Origin: Pontibacter amylolyticus
GTDB taxonomy: Bacteria > Bacteroidota > Bacteroidia > Cytophagales > Hymenobacteraceae
Direction: 5' to 3'
Length of the DNA stretch: 64,000 bases
Assembly (NCBI RefSeq): GCF_014638845.1
Contig: NZ_BMFP01000006.1
Coordinates: 209,163 to 273,162, forward strand
Shown: in pieces, positions 24,619 to 32,782 of the stretch
How positions within the stretch are numbered: the stretch's first letter is position 1
Layout: every line of letters begins with the position of its first letter
Position numbers and translations under genes: made by a program
The notes under the pieces: model-generated
The model's input: the letters and a program-made list of their open reading frames with translations, nothing else
Database searches by the model: none
What the model was told of the DNA's origin: nothing

Positions 24619-26733
24619 TTACTTAATATCGTTTTTGATGATCGCTACCGCTTCCTCTACATACAAGTCTTTCTGCAGCGACTTCATGAAGTCCTTGTTG
24701 CGGGCCATTTTGGCAGTGTCTCCAGCTATGGTCTGCAAATCAGTTTTCAGGCGAGACACGTTCAGCACCGGAATGTTTTTCTGAGCGTCTTCCAGTTGCT
24801 TGTTCGCCACTTCGCTCTTTCTCTCTTCTTCCATGTACTTCTTCAGACTCAGGGAGCGGGTGGTAATGTCCACCTGCTTTTTCAGCCTTTCGCCGCTCTG
24901 CTGAATAATCTTGAAGCTCTCGTTGCCCGAAACTCGGCTCTTGCTGCTGGCCTGTATTGCCGGGATGTTCAACTTAGAACGTGTCCAGGGCTTGTATCGG
25001 GCCGGAGAGATCTCATCGAATGGCAGGGCGTATTCCTGCTCTTTCTCACCGAACTCCAGGTAGCTGTACGCGTCCGGCAGAATCACGTCAGGTGTCACGC
25101 CACGCAACTGGGTTGTGCCGCCGTTGATGCGGTAGAACTTCTGAATGGTGAGTTTAAGCGCTCCAAAGGGCTTGTAGGGGTCAAACTGCGAAGGCAGGGC
25201 TTCGTCGATTTCAACGAACTGCTGCACAGTGCCTTTGCCGAAAGTTGGCGTACCCACAATCACGGCACGCTTATAATCCTGCATCGCTGCCGCCAGAATC
25301 TCAGAGGCGGATGCACTGTTAGAGTTCACCATGATCACCAGCGGGCCGGTGTACTGTACTTCCGGGTCACGGTCATCAAGCACTACGGTTTTGCCGGCAG
25401 ACGTGCGGATCTGAACGATCGGGCCCTGGTCAATGAACAGACCAGCCATCTCAACAGCGTCGGCGAGTGAACCGCCCCCGTTGTTGCGAAGGTCCAGCAC
25501 GAGGCCCTGCATACCGGCAGCTTTCAGTTTTTCAATCTCTGCCTTCACGTCTTCGCCGCTGTTACGGCCGCCTTTGCGCTCGAAGTCGGCATAAAAACCA
25601 GGAAGCTTAATGTACCCGATCTTCTGCTTTTCATCAATCATCGCGCTCTGGGCGTAGGTCTCTTCAAACACGATCACATCACGCACGATCGGGATAATAC
25701 GGGTGCTGCCATCTGGCTTACGAACGGTCAGGCGTACTTCAGTTCCTTTCTTACCGCGGATCAGTTGGATGGCATCGTCCAGGCGCATGCCTTCTACCAA
25801 TACCGGATCACCGCTGCCCTGGGCCACTTTCTGGATCGCGTCGCCCGGCTTCAGATCGCCCTGCATGTAGGACGGGCTGCCCGGCACAATTTCCATCACC
25901 TTGATCTGTCCGTCCTTTTCCTGCAGTGAGGCGCCTATACCTTCCAGTCGGCCTGTGAATTCAATGTCGAAGTCTTTTTTGGCTTTGGGAGGGAAGTAGC
26001 CTGTATGCGGATCGTACACGTTGGCCACCGCGTTGATGTAAGTCGAACGGCGGTCGTCGCGGGTCACCTGGTACAGGCGCTTATAGAGCTCGTTGTAGGC
26101 TGTCAGCACTTTTTCGCGCGCTTCGGCTTCCAACTGTTCCATGGTCTTGCGCGGCTCCTTGCTGGCAGCACTGGCGGTGGCTTTTTCCTGCTGTTTCTGC
26201 ATGTCGGCCAGGCGCACCAGCGTCTGGTACTTCAGCTGCTTTCGCCAGGCTTCCTTCAGCTCGTTTTTGTCTTTGGCGTATTTCAGCTTCTTGCCGTCCA
26301 ACTCAATGCTCTCCTCTTTCGAGAAGTCGAATGGCTTGCTCAGTATCTCTTTATAGAAAGCTTCTGATTCTTTGGTGCGCTTCTCGATCAGGTCTGCCGA
26401 GATGTCGAAAAACTCGAACGAACCGGCGCGCAGCTGGTCATCCAGCTGTGTCTCGTACTGGCGCAGCATGGCCACGTCCGACTCTAAGAGAAATTTCTTG
26501 TTAAAATCGAGGCGGTCCAGGTATAGCCCAAAAGCTTTTTTCGAGAAGTTGTCGTCCACCTTCTCGGGCTTGTAGTGCATCGTGCTCAAACCCTGCATCA
26601 GGGCTTTGATCAGTATCTCATTTTTCCCGGCAGGCGTGCTGTTGTTTTTGCTGTACAGGATAAAAGAGCCCGTAAGCAGGACCACGGCCAGTACAGAAAG
26701 GAATATTTTTAATCTGGTTGTCAAGGATAGCAT
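24619..26733 (-). CDS. prc: Tail-specific (carboxy-terminal processing) protease, S41 family
   Basis: Periplasmic serine protease that trims or degrades proteins from their C-termini. 704 residues: N-terminal signal/anchor (9-28), a long N-terminal helical domain (35-230), PDZ domain (about 245-335; GIGASLQEKDGQ), then the S41 catalytic domain with nucleophile Ser475 in NSNSASASE and general base Lys500 in FGKGTVQ. The spacing of 25 between them is the same as in E. coli Tsp. The C-terminal region is a Tsp-type extension with many Lys/Glu helices. Confidence 0.93.
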   Translation of the reverse strand: MLSLTTRLKIFLSVLAVVLLTGSFILYSKNNSTPAGKNEILIKALMQGLSTMHYKPEKVDDNFSKKAFGLYLDRLDFNKKFLLESDVAMLRQYETQLDDQLRAGSFEFFDISADLIEKRTKESEAFYKEILSKPFDFSKEESIELDGKKLKYAKDKNELKEAWRKQLKYQTLVRLADMQKQQEKATASAASKEPRKTMEQLEAEAREKVLTAYNELYKRLYQVTRDDRRSTYINAVANVYDPHTGYFPPKAKKDFDIEFTGRLEGIGASLQEKDGQIKVMEIVPGSPSYMQGDLKPGDAIQKVAQGSGDPVLVEGMRLDDAIQLIRGKKGTEVRLTVRKPDGSTRIIPIVRDVIVFEETYAQSAMIDEKQKIGYIKLPGFYADFERKGGRNSGEDVKAEIEKLKAAGMQGLVLDLRNNGGGSLADAVEMAGLFIDQGPIVQIRTSAGKTVVLDDRDPEVQYTGPLVIMVNSNSASASEILAAAMQDYKRAVIVGTPTFGKGTVQQFVEIDEALPSQFDPYKPFGALKLTIQKFYRINGGTTQLRGVTPDVILPDAYSYLEFGEKEQEYALPFDEISPARYKPWTRSKLNIPAIQASSKSRVSGNESFKIIQQSGERLKKQVDITTRSLSLKKYMEEERKSEVANKQLEDAQKNIPVLNVSRLKTDLQTIAGDTAKMARNKDFMKSLQKDLYVEEAVAIIKNDIK

Positions 26734-27077
26734 CTAATTTAGTTAGTTGGACCACACATTGTCTACGCAAAAGTAGTGCCGCAGATGAGGCCACGGGCAT
26801 TTCTTTTAAGGCGAGTCCTAATGTAGTATAAATATCGCTTTATCGCAAAGCAGCGCGTCGGCTCAGCATAAACAAACAGTTCGCCTGCTTGTTTTACGCA
26901 AAGCCGCACTTCTTCATATAACTGTTCTGACTTTTTTTTCGTTTCCCGAGCATGCCTAAACCTTGCGGCCTGACCCAGGGTGCTCTCACCTGGTGTGCAG
27001 CGCTTTTGCTCTCTTTCGCACAGGTATAGCTGTTGCGGCGGCGGGTGCTCAACAAGGTATAGTAGGACCAAACGACT
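26734..27077. other. 344-bp divergent spacer, no gene
   Basis: Lies between the divergent prc and tesA-like genes. On the minus strand TACTTTTG (26768-26775) fits a -7 promoter box for prc, but no clear -33 element precedes it. Two GGTATA motifs lie near the tesA side (27023, 27056). A 102-codon minus-strand frame here has a Cys/Arg-rich composition and looks spurious. Confidence 0.5.
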
Positions 27078-27641
27078 ATGAAGACACTACTTTTTTTCGG
27101 AGATAGCCTGACAGCAGGGTATGGGTTGCCGACGGCACAGGCCTATCCGTCGCTGATACAGGAGAAATTGAAAGCGGAAGGATACGAAGGCTATACCGTG
27201 ATCAATGCAGGCATCAGTGGCGATACCACGGCAAGTGGCTTGTACCGGCTGGACCGCTGGCTGTCTGCCCCAATCGATGTTTTTGTGCTGGCACTCGGGG
27301 CCAACGACGGACTGCGGGGCATACCTGCCCGGGAAACGTCACAGAACCTGCAGCAGATCATAGACAAGGTCAAGCACAAGCATCCGGATGCACAGATCAT
27401 TCTGTCAGGTATGGAGATTCCTGATATTGTGCCAGGGCGCTACGCGGAGGAGTTCCGAAAACTGTTTCGGGAGCTGGCCATCAAAAACAATGTAGCCTTC
27501 GTCCCTTTTCTGCTGGAGGGTGTGGCCGGCATGCGCCACCTCAACCTGCCCGACGGCGTGCACCCGAATGCGGAAGGGCAGAAGCTACTGGCCCGCCATA
27601 CCTGGGCGGTACTGGAAGGCGTACTGAAGCAAGGTATGTAA
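27078..27641 (+). CDS. GDSL-type arylesterase / lysophospholipase (TesA-like)
   Basis: SGNH hydrolase of 187 residues. Block I FFGDSLTAGYG with nucleophile Ser10; block II Gly in NAGISGDTT (44-51); block III GANDG with Asn76; block V LPDGVHPN with Asp159 and His162. TesA-type enzymes hydrolyse short acyl esters and thioesters. Unlike E. coli TesA there is no signal peptide from the ATG at 27078, so it is probably cytoplasmic. Single-gene unit. Confidence 0.88.
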   Translation: MKTLLFFGDSLTAGYGLPTAQAYPSLIQEKLKAEGYEGYTVINAGISGDTTASGLYRLDRWLSAPIDVFVLALGANDGLRGIPARETSQNLQQIIDKVKHKHPDAQIILSGMEIPDIVPGRYAEEFRKLFRELAIKNNVAFVPFLLEGVAGMRHLNLPDGVHPNAEGQKLLARHTWAVLEGVLKQGM

Positions 27642-27678
27642 ACAGAACGGGCAACGCTGTCAGCGCCGCCCGTTCTGT
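27642..27678. terminator. Bidirectional terminator (tesA-like / DUF4142 genes)
   Basis: 11-bp stem ACAGAACGGGC/GCCCGTTCTGT (27642-27652, 27668-27678) with an inner CGCTG/CAGCG hairpin in the loop. Confidence 0.8.
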
Positions 27679-27682
27679 GTGT

Positions 27683-28267
27683 TTAGTTTTTGTGATCTTG
27701 CCTGAACCGCATGGCGTTTTCCATCTGCGCCCGGATTTCCTTCCCCATATTGCGGGCCCACAGATTAAACGTGGTGTTGTCTGTCTCCTCTATGTCCTTC
27801 ACGTTATCCTCAAACGCCTCGAGTGCTTCTTTGTGGGCTTCTACCTCGGTTTCCCAGTAGGCTCCGTCAAATTCCTCTGTGTTTTTATCGCGCAGCTCCT
27901 GTACACGTCCGGCATGGTCTTCTTCCATTTGCTGCGGCAACGTGGCGCTGTACCGCTTTGAGATATCCTGCAGCTCGTCCAGTTTTTTGGAGTATATGTC
28001 CACCATCTGCTGGCCATAGTCACGCACCTGCTGGGTTGTGCCTTTTTCGACTGCCAGTTTGCCCAGTTCGACCTGCTGCGTGCTGATGCTGTGCGCCTTC
28101 CCTAAAAATTCGCGCTTGTCTTCGCTCAGGGTAGAATCCACTGGGGTGGTAGTGTTCATTTCGGTGTCCACCTCGGCGGTGGTGTTGGTTTCCTGCTTAT
28201 CGGAACTGCAGGATGCAAAGGCAAGCGTGCCCAGTGTGAGGGTGGCTGCCATCCATAGGTTTTTCAT
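27683..28267 (-). CDS. DUF4142 lipoprotein
   Basis: 194 residues. Lipoprotein signal with Cys20 (FASC), a Thr/Glu-rich linker (24-48), then a four-helix ferritin-like DUF4142 domain (50-185) with SISTQQVELGKLAVEKG and VRDYGQQMVD. DUF4142 proteins are common in soil and stress-tolerant bacteria; the biochemical role is not known. It belongs to a local set of stress-type lipoproteins with Thr/Glu linkers. Confidence 0.82.
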   Translation of the reverse strand: MKNLWMAATLTLGTLAFASCSSDKQETNTTAEVDTEMNTTTPVDSTLSEDKREFLGKAHSISTQQVELGKLAVEKGTTQQVRDYGQQMVDIYSKKLDELQDISKRYSATLPQQMEEDHAGRVQELRDKNTEEFDGAYWETEVEAHKEALEAFEDNVKDIEETDNTTFNLWARNMGKEIRAQMENAMRFRQDHKN

Positions 28268-28310
28268 AGTCTTATTTTTTGTTTTTCGATAGATGTAATT
28301 GCTATAAGGG

Positions 28311-28368
28311 GATACGGAAGAATGATCAGTATATGTTTATTTTATTGTATACCGGCCTCTTCCGTATC
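28311..28368. promoter_or_regulatory. 11-bp inverted repeat
   Basis: GATACGGAAGA (28311-28321) and its exact complement TCTTCCGTATC (28358-28368) flank a 36-base A/T-rich stretch, 44 bp upstream of the DUF4142 gene. It could be a looped operator or a weak transcript end of the gene upstream. Confidence 0.35.
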
Positions 28369-28455
28369 ACCATCAAGGTAGGATATAAAGACAAAGGCTC
28401 GACTTCGCCACAAGGGAAAAGCCAAGCCTCTGATTTTATTTAAGGCAGTTAGGCC

Positions 28456-28992
28456 TTAGTAATAGATGTGCTCTCCGCGGTGCTTCTGGAAATGCTCCTC
28501 GAAGTAACGGGCATCTTCTGATGTGCGGGGCTTAAAGCCCAGCACGATGTTACCTTCTTTCACGCCTTCTTCATACACCTTGGCGCGTTCTTCAGGTATA
28601 CCGGCACCCACCAGGGCACCAATCAGGCCGCCTGTCAGGCCACCAGCACCGGCACCGGCCAGGGCAGCAGCCAACGGACCTGCCACTACCAGACCCAAGC
28701 CAGGTATAGCTACGGAAGTGCCTATGGCTGCCACAGCACCCACAATAGCACCAAGCGTACCGCCGATGGCCGAGCCGGCCCCGGCTCCCTCCAGCGATTT
28801 ATTACCCAGTTCAGTATCGCCGTCACGGTCCAGATCACCGCTAAAGTGGCGCTTGCGTCCCTCATCCGACAATACTACGTTGATATCATCTTTGTCATAT
28901 CCGCGTGCACGCAGTTCTTCATAGGCGCGTTCTGCGCTGTCACGGTCCCGGAACATGGCTGTCATCATGTTCGTATTGCTTGCTCTTTCCAT
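28456..28992 (-). CDS. General stress protein, YflT/GsiB-like glycine-rich membrane protein
   Basis: 178 residues. The N-terminal region (8-45) is the general-stress YflT-type fold (FRDRDSAERAYEELRARGYD). A long Gly/Ala stretch (70-140) forms two glycine-zipper hydrophobic helices, and a short C-terminal domain follows (PEERAKVYEEGVKEGNIVLG). The pattern predicts a stress-induced protein that inserts into or coats membranes. Single-gene unit. Confidence 0.72.
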   Translation of the reverse strand: MERASNTNMMTAMFRDRDSAERAYEELRARGYDKDDINVVLSDEGRKRHFSGDLDRDGDTELGNKSLEGAGAGSAIGGTLGAIVGAVAAIGTSVAIPGLGLVVAGPLAAALAGAGAGGLTGGLIGALVGAGIPEERAKVYEEGVKEGNIVLGFKPRTSEDARYFEEHFQKHRGEHIYY

Positions 28993-29146
28993 AGTTGAAT
29001 TTTTAAGTTTGTATTAGTATAATGTAAGGATGCCTACTTTTTTGCAGACTAGTTTATTGTAACGGCTCACCTACTCTATGGTTGCAAAATGAAGTCAGGC
29101 AGTGCGCGTTTCCTCTACAATAAGCGGGTTTTTCGAAGGCTGATCA

Positions 29147-29179
29147 TGAAAAAGCCTTCCGTGGAGGAAGGCTTTTTCA
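29147..29179 (-). terminator. Terminator of the fasciclin gene
   Basis: 12-bp perfect stem AAAAAGCCTTCC (29149-29160) with 29166-29177, five-base loop, T-run on the minus strand. Confidence 0.88.
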
Positions 29180-29199
29180 GTATGTTATAATGCTGTCGG

Positions 29200-29874
29200 T
29201 TATTCTTTTTCAGTTACGGCGTCAGCAGTTACCAGTACACGGTCCACCACATGGATCACACCGTTGTTGGCCTCAATGTCAGACTCTACAATGTTGGCTC
29301 CACCAATAGTGAAAGAGTTAGGGGCAGCGCCTGCGCTCGCTACTTCGATATAGTCATCCTGACCCACCTGGATACGCTGGTTCGCCTGTAGCTGGCTTGT
29401 CATCACTTTACCCGAAATGATGTGGGCTTGCAGCACCTTGATCAGTTCATTTCTGTTTTCTGGTTTTTTCAGGAAATCCAGCTGACCGGCAGGGAGTTTC
29501 TCAAAGGCCTCGTTAGATGGGGCGAAAATGGTAAACTCACCTTCCTGCTCAAAAGCTTTTGAAATATTGGCCGCCTGGATTAACTCCATGAAAGTAGAGA
29601 TTTCGCTTTTTGTTCTGGCAGCATCCAATATAGCCATAGAGCTGGTCTCTGCAGTGACATCCATGGTGGAAGAAGTATCCATGTCAGTGGTAGTGGTCTC
29701 AGTTACTTCTGTTTCTGTGGTAGTCGCATCATCACCGGCCATGGTGGTGGTCTCGCTCATGGTCGTGGTTTCGTCCATGGCAGTAGTATCCATTGCGTCG
29801 TTACTGCTGGCACAGCTGTATAAAAAGCCTGCAGCAAAGAAAACGGCAAGAGGTTTTAGCATTCGCATTTTCAT
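29200..29874 (-). CDS. Fasciclin (FAS1) domain lipoprotein
   Basis: 224 residues from the ATG at 29874, which puts the lipid Cys at 21 (FLYSC); an ATG at 29895 is an alternative. After the lipobox comes a Thr/Glu/Met-rich linker to about residue 80, then one FAS1 domain with the FTIFAPSNEAFEKLP core and the NGVIHVVDRVL closing motif. FAS1 domains mediate adhesion. The linker composition resembles the tiny lipoprotein at 31908. Confidence 0.88.
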   Translation of the reverse strand: MKMRMLKPLAVFFAAGFLYSCASSNDAMDTTAMDETTTMSETTTMAGDDATTTETEVTETTTTDMDTSSTMDVTAETSSMAILDAARTKSEISTFMELIQAANISKAFEQEGEFTIFAPSNEAFEKLPAGQLDFLKKPENRNELIKVLQAHIISGKVMTSQLQANQRIQVGQDDYIEVASAGAAPNSFTIGGANIVESDIEANNGVIHVVDRVLVTADAVTEKE

Positions 29875-29966
29875 AGTTGTTACTTTATGGTTCATGATTA
29901 AACAAATTGTACATCTTTTGTCGGGATATACATGGTTTATTTAACTGTATCTTTTTAAAAAAGTTA

Positions 29967-30009
29967 TAAAAAAAGAGGACTATCTGCGCTTAAATGACAG
30001 ATAGTCCTC
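29967..30009 (-). terminator. Terminator of the protease/anti-sigma-like gene
   Basis: 12-bp perfect stem GAGGACTATCTG (29975-29986) with 29998-30009, and a minus-strand T-run from the A-run at 29968-29974. Confidence 0.88.
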
Positions 30010-30042
30010 CATAGTGTTGCAATAAAGCAATATTCCCGTGCC

Positions 30043-31140
30043 TTAGTTATACACTTTCACGACGAAAATATAGTCCTGAAGTTTCTTTAATTGCTGTGTA
30101 CGCGAAGTTCCGCTCAGGTTATTTTGCTGCGGAAGGCTCACTGCCGCGCCATTTTCCCGTTCTTTCATTTCCCTTACCATTTGCATCAGGTAAGAGGATT
30201 TCACTGCAAAAGCGGCACCTTCCTGACCTGCCTGCTTGCCGTTGATCACGCCGATGACGTTGCCTTTGTCATCGAGCAGCGGGCCGCCACTGTTACCCGG
30301 GTTGAGTGGGATGGAGATCTGATAAGAAGTGGTGTCGCCCTCGAAACCGGAAGCGGAGCTCAGCGAGCCCTCACCAAACACGATGTCCTCGCGCGGGAAG
30401 CCCAGGGTATACACACGCTCGCCCAGATCGGAAGTAGCTGTCTTAAAGGTATAAGGCAGCTTGCCGAAACCAGCAAAGGAAGGGTCTTCTACTTTCAGGA
30501 TGGTCAGGTCGTAGTCGGTGTTGCGGTGCACTTCGGTTACCTTATACTTCAGACCGGCTTTGTTTTCGATCAGGATAGAGTCGGCCCCCTGGATGACGTG
30601 CGAACTGGTGACAATATACCCGTCCGGGCTGATGGCGAAACCGGTGCCACTGAAGCGTGCCGAACGCGGAGCCGGTGCGGCGGCATCCGCGCTGGCGATG
30701 CCATTGATGATGGCACGCTGTTCTTTTTTGATCTTCTCCACCTCGCGGCGGAGCTCAATATAACGGGCTGCCTGCTGCTGTACAGGCTTCTTCATTTGCT
30801 GCACGCTCCAAAGCGTTCCGAAAACGGAAAGCAGCGAAACGCTGGCGGCAACTGCCATGGTCTGAGCGTGCTTCTTAAAGAAGACTTTCCAGGCTATCAG
30901 CTCGCTGTTGGCAGTTTGCGAACCGGATTCCATTTCTGTATGGATGCTGTTTAATTTATGGCGCAATTGCTGGCGCTTACCATAGTGCTGCATGGCCTGC
31001 AGCACCTGGCGGTGCTCCTGTACCTGATCGGCAAGCCGCGGGTCGGAGAGCAACAGCGCCTCAAAGGAAGCTTTCTCCTCGGCCGGCAAGGTGCCAGCCA
31101 GGTAGCGCTCTATTTGCTCGTATATGCGGTGGTCAAACAT
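30043..31140 (-). CDS. Membrane trypsin-like (S1C) protease with anti-sigma-like N-terminus
   Basis: 365 residues. Residues 1-75 form a helical cytoplasmic region like the zinc-less anti-sigma N-terminus (IERYLAGTLPAEEKASFEALL). A transmembrane helix spans about 94-112, then a coiled coil (125-148) and a trypsin/HtrA-type domain with His181, Asp211 and Ser284 (TSSHVIQGA, TDYDLTILK, GNSGGPLL). No PDZ domain follows. It lies 50 bp downstream of an ECF sigma gene on the same strand, where an anti-sigma factor would be expected. I infer a one-protein envelope sensor that both holds sigma and cuts periplasmic proteins. Confidence 0.8.
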   Translation of the reverse strand: MFDHRIYEQIERYLAGTLPAEEKASFEALLLSDPRLADQVQEHRQVLQAMQHYGKRQQLRHKLNSIHTEMESGSQTANSELIAWKVFFKKHAQTMAVAASVSLLSVFGTLWSVQQMKKPVQQQAARYIELRREVEKIKKEQRAIINGIASADAAAPAPRSARFSGTGFAISPDGYIVTSSHVIQGADSILIENKAGLKYKVTEVHRNTDYDLTILKVEDPSFAGFGKLPYTFKTATSDLGERVYTLGFPREDIVFGEGSLSSASGFEGDTTSYQISIPLNPGNSGGPLLDDKGNVIGVINGKQAGQEGAAFAVKSSYLMQMVREMKERENGAAVSLPQQNNLSGTSRTQQLKKLQDYIFVVKVYN

Positions 31141-31190
31141 GGTTATCTAAAAATACCTTTCACAAGGTGCTAAAATTCATTTCGTCTATG

Positions 31191-31763
31191 CTATACCTCT
31201 GGTTTGTAAGAGGTGAAGAATAGCTTCTTGAGGCGTTGCAGGCACTTGTACTTCTGGTTTTTGGCCGTGTCGGTGTTCGTGTAGCCAAACTTCTCCACAA
31301 TGTCCTGCATGCCCTGCGACCGGATGTAGAAGTCCTCCAGCAAGGTGCGGCAGGGCTCACCCAACTGGTCAAGCGCCTCAGCCATGACGCCGAACTGCCT
31401 TTCGTTCTCCTCGTGCTGCGGCACATCCTCCTCCAGCGACAGGTAGTTTTCAGAGTCCTCTATGCGGTTGGCGTAGCGGCCTTTCTCTGCCAGTCGCTTG
31501 AGCCACAGCCGGCGGCACACGGAGTAGAGGTAGGTCTTGATCTGGCAGCTGAGCTCCAGGCTGTTGCCCTTGATCTTCTCGTAGAAGACGATCACGCCTT
31601 CCTGATAAATGTCTTTCGCCTCGTCATCAGTTCCACTGTTGCTGATGATGAAATGAGAGATCATCGGGAAGTACAGCTTATACAGATGTGCGAGTGCGCG
31701 GTCATCGTCATTCCGGATTCCCTCCATGATCGCCTCATCCGTCTCATACAAACTCTTCCTCAT
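31191..31763 (-). CDS. ECF-type RNA polymerase sigma factor
   Basis: 190 residues with sigma region 2 (YKLYFPMISHFII, DEAKDIYQEGVIVFYEKI) at about 25-95 and region 4 (LGEPCRTLLEDFYIRSQGMQDIVEKFGYT) at about 130-180. It drives an alternative regulon with RNA polymerase. It is co-directional with the membrane protease gene, its likely regulator, and divergent from the tiny lipoprotein gene. GTAACCC boxes lie in the shared spacer. Confidence 0.88.
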   Translation of the reverse strand: MRKSLYETDEAIMEGIRNDDDRALAHLYKLYFPMISHFIISNSGTDDEAKDIYQEGVIVFYEKIKGNSLELSCQIKTYLYSVCRRLWLKRLAEKGRYANRIEDSENYLSLEEDVPQHEENERQFGVMAEALDQLGEPCRTLLEDFYIRSQGMQDIVEKFGYTNTDTAKNQKYKCLQRLKKLFFTSYKPEV

Positions 31764-31797
31764 GCCGTTCTGATTTTAATACGCCAGGCCGCTTTTT

Positions 31798-31845
31798 GTA
31801 ACCCAACAAAAAAATATTTTAAAAAAATAAAAAATACCGGGTTAC
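31798..31845. promoter_or_regulatory. Inverted GTAACCC boxes in divergent promoter spacer
   Basis: GTAACCC at 31798-31804 and its complement GGGTTAC at 31839-31845 face each other across 34 bp of A/T-rich DNA, between the sigma gene and the lipoprotein gene. Boxes containing GTAAC resemble ECF -35 elements, which would fit autoregulation. Confidence 0.4.
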
Positions 31846-31907
31846 CTATCCGGGTTTCCGGTATGAAGTTCAAATTCGAAACCAAAACACTTAATCACAA
31901 ACACAAA

Positions 31908-32111
31908 ATGAAAAAATTGTTCAAATTCGCTTTCGTAGCGTTCGCCCTGGTAGCTTTCACAGCTTGCAACACTGAAGAAACTGCAACTGAAACTGAAGCT
32001 GTTGAAACTGAAGTAACTACTGAAGAAGAAGTTGTTACTGAAGAAGTTGAAGCTGACTCTACTGTTGAGACTACAACTGTTGAGACTGACTCTACTGTAA
32101 CTGTACAGTAA
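31908..32111 (+). CDS. Tiny Thr/Glu/Val-rich lipoprotein
   Basis: 67 residues. Lipoprotein signal with Cys20 (AFTAC), and the rest is almost only Glu, Thr, Val, Ala, Asp and Ser. Codons are nearly uniform (GAA, ACT, GTT/GTA, GCT), unlike the GC-rich choice of its neighbours, as in very highly expressed genes. No domain. It may act as an acidic surface filler or a spacer-type lipoprotein. The open frame runs far upstream on the plus strand, but that part is antisense to the sigma gene. Followed by a perfect terminator. Confidence 0.75.
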   Translation: MKKLFKFAFVAFALVAFTACNTEETATETEAVETEVTTEEEVVTEEVEADSTVETTTVETDSTVTVQ

Positions 32112-32153
32112 TCAATAGCAGAACTACGGATAATACCTTATAGTTCTAAACAC

Positions 32154-32195
32154 ATAAGAAGGCCCTGCAGCAATGCAGGGCCTTCTTATTTTTTG
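32154..32195 (+). terminator. Terminator of the tiny lipoprotein gene
   Basis: 16-bp perfect stem (32154-32169 with 32174-32189), loop GCAA, then a T-run. Very strong, as expected for a highly expressed gene. Confidence 0.92.
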
Positions 32196-32259
32196 TGCTG
32201 GTCGGGTTCAGGTAGCAAATCTCACCATCAGAAAGTCCATCGTTGTTTCCTGTATCCGG

Positions 32260-32706
32260 CTATTCAACTCTTACTACATATGGCTTGGTCGTGGAACTGC
32301 ACTCCCAATCCCCTTGTCTATCATACCTATATTTATAAACTACTCTGAAGGATCTTTCTTTTAGCTTGCTTTTCGCAAACCACCTGTACAAGCCTATCTT
32401 AAATTTCTTACTCTTATGAGCTTGTAATTCGTGTATTTGAGTACGTTCTGACCCAATTTTTTCTAAACCCCCATCTATCTGGTACCACCTACCTTCATCT
32501 TCCTTCATTACCTGGAGATAAGCTATGAAATAGGTGGCGTCCTTGCCCGTATTCTGAAACGTTACCTCCAATGTGTCATGAGTACGGTATTCACTTTTTA
32601 TACCTTTTACCTGTAGCTTATTACAGCTCCCATTCGGACTGTAGTCCGCTGTAGACGTAGCAGGTGACAATAGTATTAGGCTAATCAAAAAAATGAACAG
32701 GTTCAT
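32260..32706 (-). CDS. Uncharacterised secreted protein
   Basis: 148 residues with a signal peptide (about 1-20). The mature part looks like a single immunoglobulin-like beta sandwich (DTLEVTFQNTGKDATYFIAYLQV, then RSFRVVYKYRYD). Two Cys residues (about 28 and 135) could form a disulfide. Base composition is clearly richer in A/T than neighbouring genes and only one GGTATA motif is inside, so it may be a recent arrival. No family recognised. Confidence 0.6.
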   Translation of the reverse strand: MNLFIFLISLILLSPATSTADYSPNGSCNKLQVKGIKSEYRTHDTLEVTFQNTGKDATYFIAYLQVMKEDEGRWYQIDGGLEKIGSERTQIHELQAHKSKKFKIGLYRWFAKSKLKERSFRVVYKYRYDRQGDWECSSTTKPYVVRVE

Positions 32707-32782
32707 ATAATTAGAATTAACAGTCTAAACTACGCTACTACTGCCTTCTGAAGGTATAGCTACAGGGCTATGCAGGTATAGT

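Noticed and set aside
26763..27071. 102-codon minus-strand frame in the prc-tesA spacer
   Set aside because: Cys/Arg/Lys-rich without family signature; covers the expected promoters.
31236..31907. Plus-strand extension of the tiny lipoprotein frame across the sigma gene
   Set aside because: Antisense to the sigma factor; the ATG at 31908 gives a proper lipoprotein signal.
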